This document shows positions 15,280-17,286 of a DNA stretch of 17,286 nt, piece by piece; position 1 is the stretch's first letter, and the number at the start of each line of letters is the position of its first letter. Source of the DNA: Chitinophagales bacterium (lineage in GTDB: Bacteria > Bacteroidota > Bacteroidia > Chitinophagales > Saprospiraceae). The notes beneath the pieces were generated by a model that was given only the letters and a program-made list of their open reading frames with translations, did no database searches and was not told where the DNA came from. The position numbers and the translations under genes are program-made. Location: assembly GCA_013298445.1 (NCBI GenBank), contig JAAFHQ010000029.1, forward strand, positions 1 to 17,286. The letters run 5' to 3'.

Positions 15280-17286
15280 TTAGAAATTATAAATTGCACC
15301 AATGTAAATCCGTCGAGGCAAAGAATAAAGTGCAGGATTGAGAATGGCCCACTGGTAGGAGGCCAAATAGGCTTCCACTTCACGTACGGAGTTCTGGATA
15401 TTGCGCAATTTGTCCTGACCATTGGCTGAGGCCAAGAAGCCGTCGTCCGTTGGAGAACCTGTTGCGGAATACACATTGAGTACGTTTTGGCGATTCAGCA
15501 AGTTGGATACCCGGCAATAGATATTCAAACCAGCACCTTTGCTGAAGTTGATGGTTTTGTCAATGCGGGCATTTATCGTAAAAGTCCAAGGCTTGCGTGC
15601 ACCATTGATCGAACCAATGGTTTGGGTGCCCCCTAATTCCAACGGAGTCCGATCTGCTGTATATGGGCGGCCAGAAACGGAGACGGCCTGTACATTCAAA
15701 CCAGCATCTTCCAAAAACTTGGGGATGGCTTGTCCTTTGAAAAAACGATAATCAAAATTGAGGTTGATGCGGTGCCGTTCGTCGTAATTGAGGGGGAACA
15801 GGGTCCGCAGGTTACCCCGGCTGGTCAAACCACGCTGCGAGTTGGCGTCAGAACCCGTACCATCCGCAAATTGCAGGGTGTAGTTGGCGTTAAGGGTGGC
15901 ATTGCCCGTACGGCGCAGCTCATACTCAAAACTAAAACCTTTCACTGTCCCAAAATCCAGGTTATCGTAGGTGGTATATTGAGTGATGATGGGCACCGGG
16001 AAGAAGGTACGCAATTGAATCCAGTTGCGGATTTCTTTGTAATAGGCCGAAACTTTCAATTTGGAAGTTTCCGTCAAACGTTGTTGAAAGCCTACCTCGT
16101 AATCGATGGTTTGTTCAGGCTTGAGGTTGGGGTTGTTTTTAGTCGTACCGGGATTGTCCGTGAAGTAGAAATAGTCCACCGCAGTAGCCAGGGTATTGGT
16201 CGCCGGGCGTTGCACCAGAATGTCGTAGTGGGCGAAGAAGTTGGCATCTTCCGAAATAGGGAAAGAGAAAGCCAAACGAGGCATGATATTGATCTGTACC
16301 TTATAATCTTCGAACGAGGCGTCCGGATTAAAGTCCCGGGACTTGATGTAGTTGGAAACTTTGCTGGCATTTTCATCCTTGTACTTGGGGAAAACCAAAC
16401 CACCGGAGAAAATGTCAATCGGACTGTTCACCGGAGAACCATTGGGGCGGTACCACTGATCGCCATCCCGGTAAGCCTCCACATTGGTACCTGCATCATT
16501 GAGGTATACTTTAAAGTCGTCCCCAATATTGCCAGGGCGGGTGCCACCAAACTGATCGTGGTAATCGCTCGCGCCGATGATTTCATACAAGGAGTAAGGA
16601 TCTTTCAAAACCTTGGTATTGGCGTCATAACGATCCACGCGCAAACCCAGGCGGAAGATGATGTCGCGGAAGGTAAATTTGTCCTGGATGTAAAAAGCCG
16701 AATAGATGGGGCGGTTGGGAGCCACTGGAAAAGTGCGCACACCGTCGGCATCCGTAGCGGTGAAAAAGTCGTTGAAAGTTCCATCAAAGGGCTTGCCCAA
16801 ATAGTCGTAGCCATAATACCGAATGATGCCCTGATCATTCAATTCTTTGGCCGAAAACATACTCAGGCTCAATTCGCTGGGGTCCATCCCATCTACGTTG
16901 ACATACTCCGTCAGAGGGATGTTGTTTTTGGCGCGGATGGAGCGGTAAAACTTGTTGTCCTCGTTTTGGGCGATCGACAATTGGCGCAGGTTAAGTGTAA
17001 CCGCTTGGCCATTAACGGTATCGGTAATGGTGCCAATGTTTTCTGCACCTTCTACGATCCCCAGAATGTGGTTGTTGGCTTGCTGACGGGCAATGTTCCA
17101 AAGGGTTTGTGGTGCTACCACATAACCCCGGTCGGTACGTTGCTCGTAAATGAACCCGATTTGGATGTTGTGGCGACCCTGATCAGAGTTGCCGGGCACG
17201 AGGTCAAAGTTGGTGCGTCCGTGGAAGGTATACAAATCGCCATTGCTATAGCTGGCCTGGTTGTACACCGAACCAACATTGCTGTG
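15280..17286 (-). CDS. TonB-dependent outer-membrane receptor, C-terminal barrel (5' partial)
   Basis: The frame is open from the right window edge to the TAA at 15282-15280, giving 668 residues; the signal peptide, carboxypeptidase-like domain and plug lie outside the window. GTG at 17268 is only an internal Val codon, since the frame continues upstream (H-S-N-V-G-S). The visible part is a 22-strand-type barrel: FHGRTNFDLVPGNSDQGRHN, FTFRDIIFRLGLRVDRYDAN, LKPEQTIDYEVGFQQRLTET, LKVSAYYKEIRNW, FSFEYELRRTGNATLNANYT, DERHRINLNFDYRF, FSKGAGLNIYCRVSNLLNRQ and a terminal strand RRIYIGAIYNF ending in Phe as the assembly machinery prefers. Such receptors import ligands using TonB-ExbBD energy; the ligand here is unknown. 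It is the first visible gene of the probable operon, 62 bp ahead of the large secreted protein gene. No SusD partner is seen inside the window. Confidence 0.9.
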   Translation of the reverse strand, partial: HSNVGSVYNQASYSNGDLYTFHGRTNFDLVPGNSDQGRHNIQIGFIYEQRTDRGYVVAPQTLWNIARQQANNHILGIVEGAENIGTITDTVNGQAVTLNLRQLSIAQNEDNKFYRSIRAKNNIPLTEYVNVDGMDPSELSLSMFSAKELNDQGIIRYYGYDYLGKPFDGTFNDFFTATDADGVRTFPVAPNRPIYSAFYIQDKFTFRDIIFRLGLRVDRYDANTKVLKDPYSLYEIIGASDYHDQFGGTRPGNIGDDFKVYLNDAGTNVEAYRDGDQWYRPNGSPVNSPIDIFSGGLVFPKYKDENASKVSNYIKSRDFNPDASFEDYKVQINIMPRLAFSFPISEDANFFAHYDILVQRPATNTLATAVDYFYFTDNPGTTKNNPNLKPEQTIDYEVGFQQRLTETSKLKVSAYYKEIRNWIQLRTFFPVPIITQYTTYDNLDFGTVKGFSFEYELRRTGNATLNANYTLQFADGTGSDANSQRGLTSRGNLRTLFPLNYDERHRINLNFDYRFFKGQAIPKFLEDAGLNVQAVSVSGRPYTADRTPLELGGTQTIGSINGARKPWTFTINARIDKTINFSKGAGLNIYCRVSNLLNRQNVLNVYSATGSPTDDGFLASANGQDKLRNIQNSVREVEAYLASYQWAILNPALYSLPRRIYIGAIYNF

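Noticed and set aside
17266..17268. GTG as the start of the TonB-dependent receptor
   Set aside because: The frame is open upstream to the window edge, and the sequence at this point is mid-barrel, so it is an internal Val codon.

Overview
The window looks like chromosomal DNA of a Bacteroidota member, most likely a Saprospiraceae-type organism. The reasons are type IX secretion (T9SS) sorting features, a PorV/PorQ-family barrel protein, a TonB-dependent receptor, A/T-rich leaders without Shine-Dalgarno sites, and a dockerin-cohesin-T9SS tail of a kind I associate with Saprospiraceae. This placement comes from protein style and not from a marker gene. Every credible gene is on the minus strand, so transcription runs from high to low coordinates. 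I see no tRNA, rRNA, CRISPR array, transposase or integrase.

In transcription order, 17286-10057 holds a likely three-gene operon: the C-terminal part of a TonB-dependent receptor (its 5' part is outside the window), a 1336-residue secreted protein, and a PorV/PorQ-family outer-membrane protein. The 62-bp gap between the first two is featureless. The gap between the second and third is almost filled by repeats of an AAAAGCG-like unit that form a long hairpin starting right after a stop codon. The context suggests an envelope module: a receptor, a large secreted product and a barrel protein that may help its release or attachment.

From 10056 to 9081 there is a single-gene unit: a 266-residue lipoprotein with its own Bacteroidota-type promoter candidate (-7 box at 10010-10017, overlapping a paired direct repeat) and a strong terminator (9081-9125). 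A 307-bp gap follows.

From 8853 to 1621 lies the largest gene, encoding a 2391-residue secreted multidomain protein. It starts at TTG and has, in order, a signal peptide, an ice-binding-like (DUF3494) domain, three near-identical 70-residue repeats, a long Cys-rich adhesin-like centre with HYR-like modules and a calcium-loop pair, a dockerin-like pair, a cohesin-like domain and a T9SS type A sorting domain. It ends at a textbook terminator.

From 1466 to the left edge is a secreted calcineurin-like metallophosphoesterase with a chitobiase/hexosaminidase-type C-terminal domain, cut off by the window edge. The combined picture is a cell-surface and secretion region. The most notable item is the giant protein carrying both a dockerin-like and a cohesin-like module.
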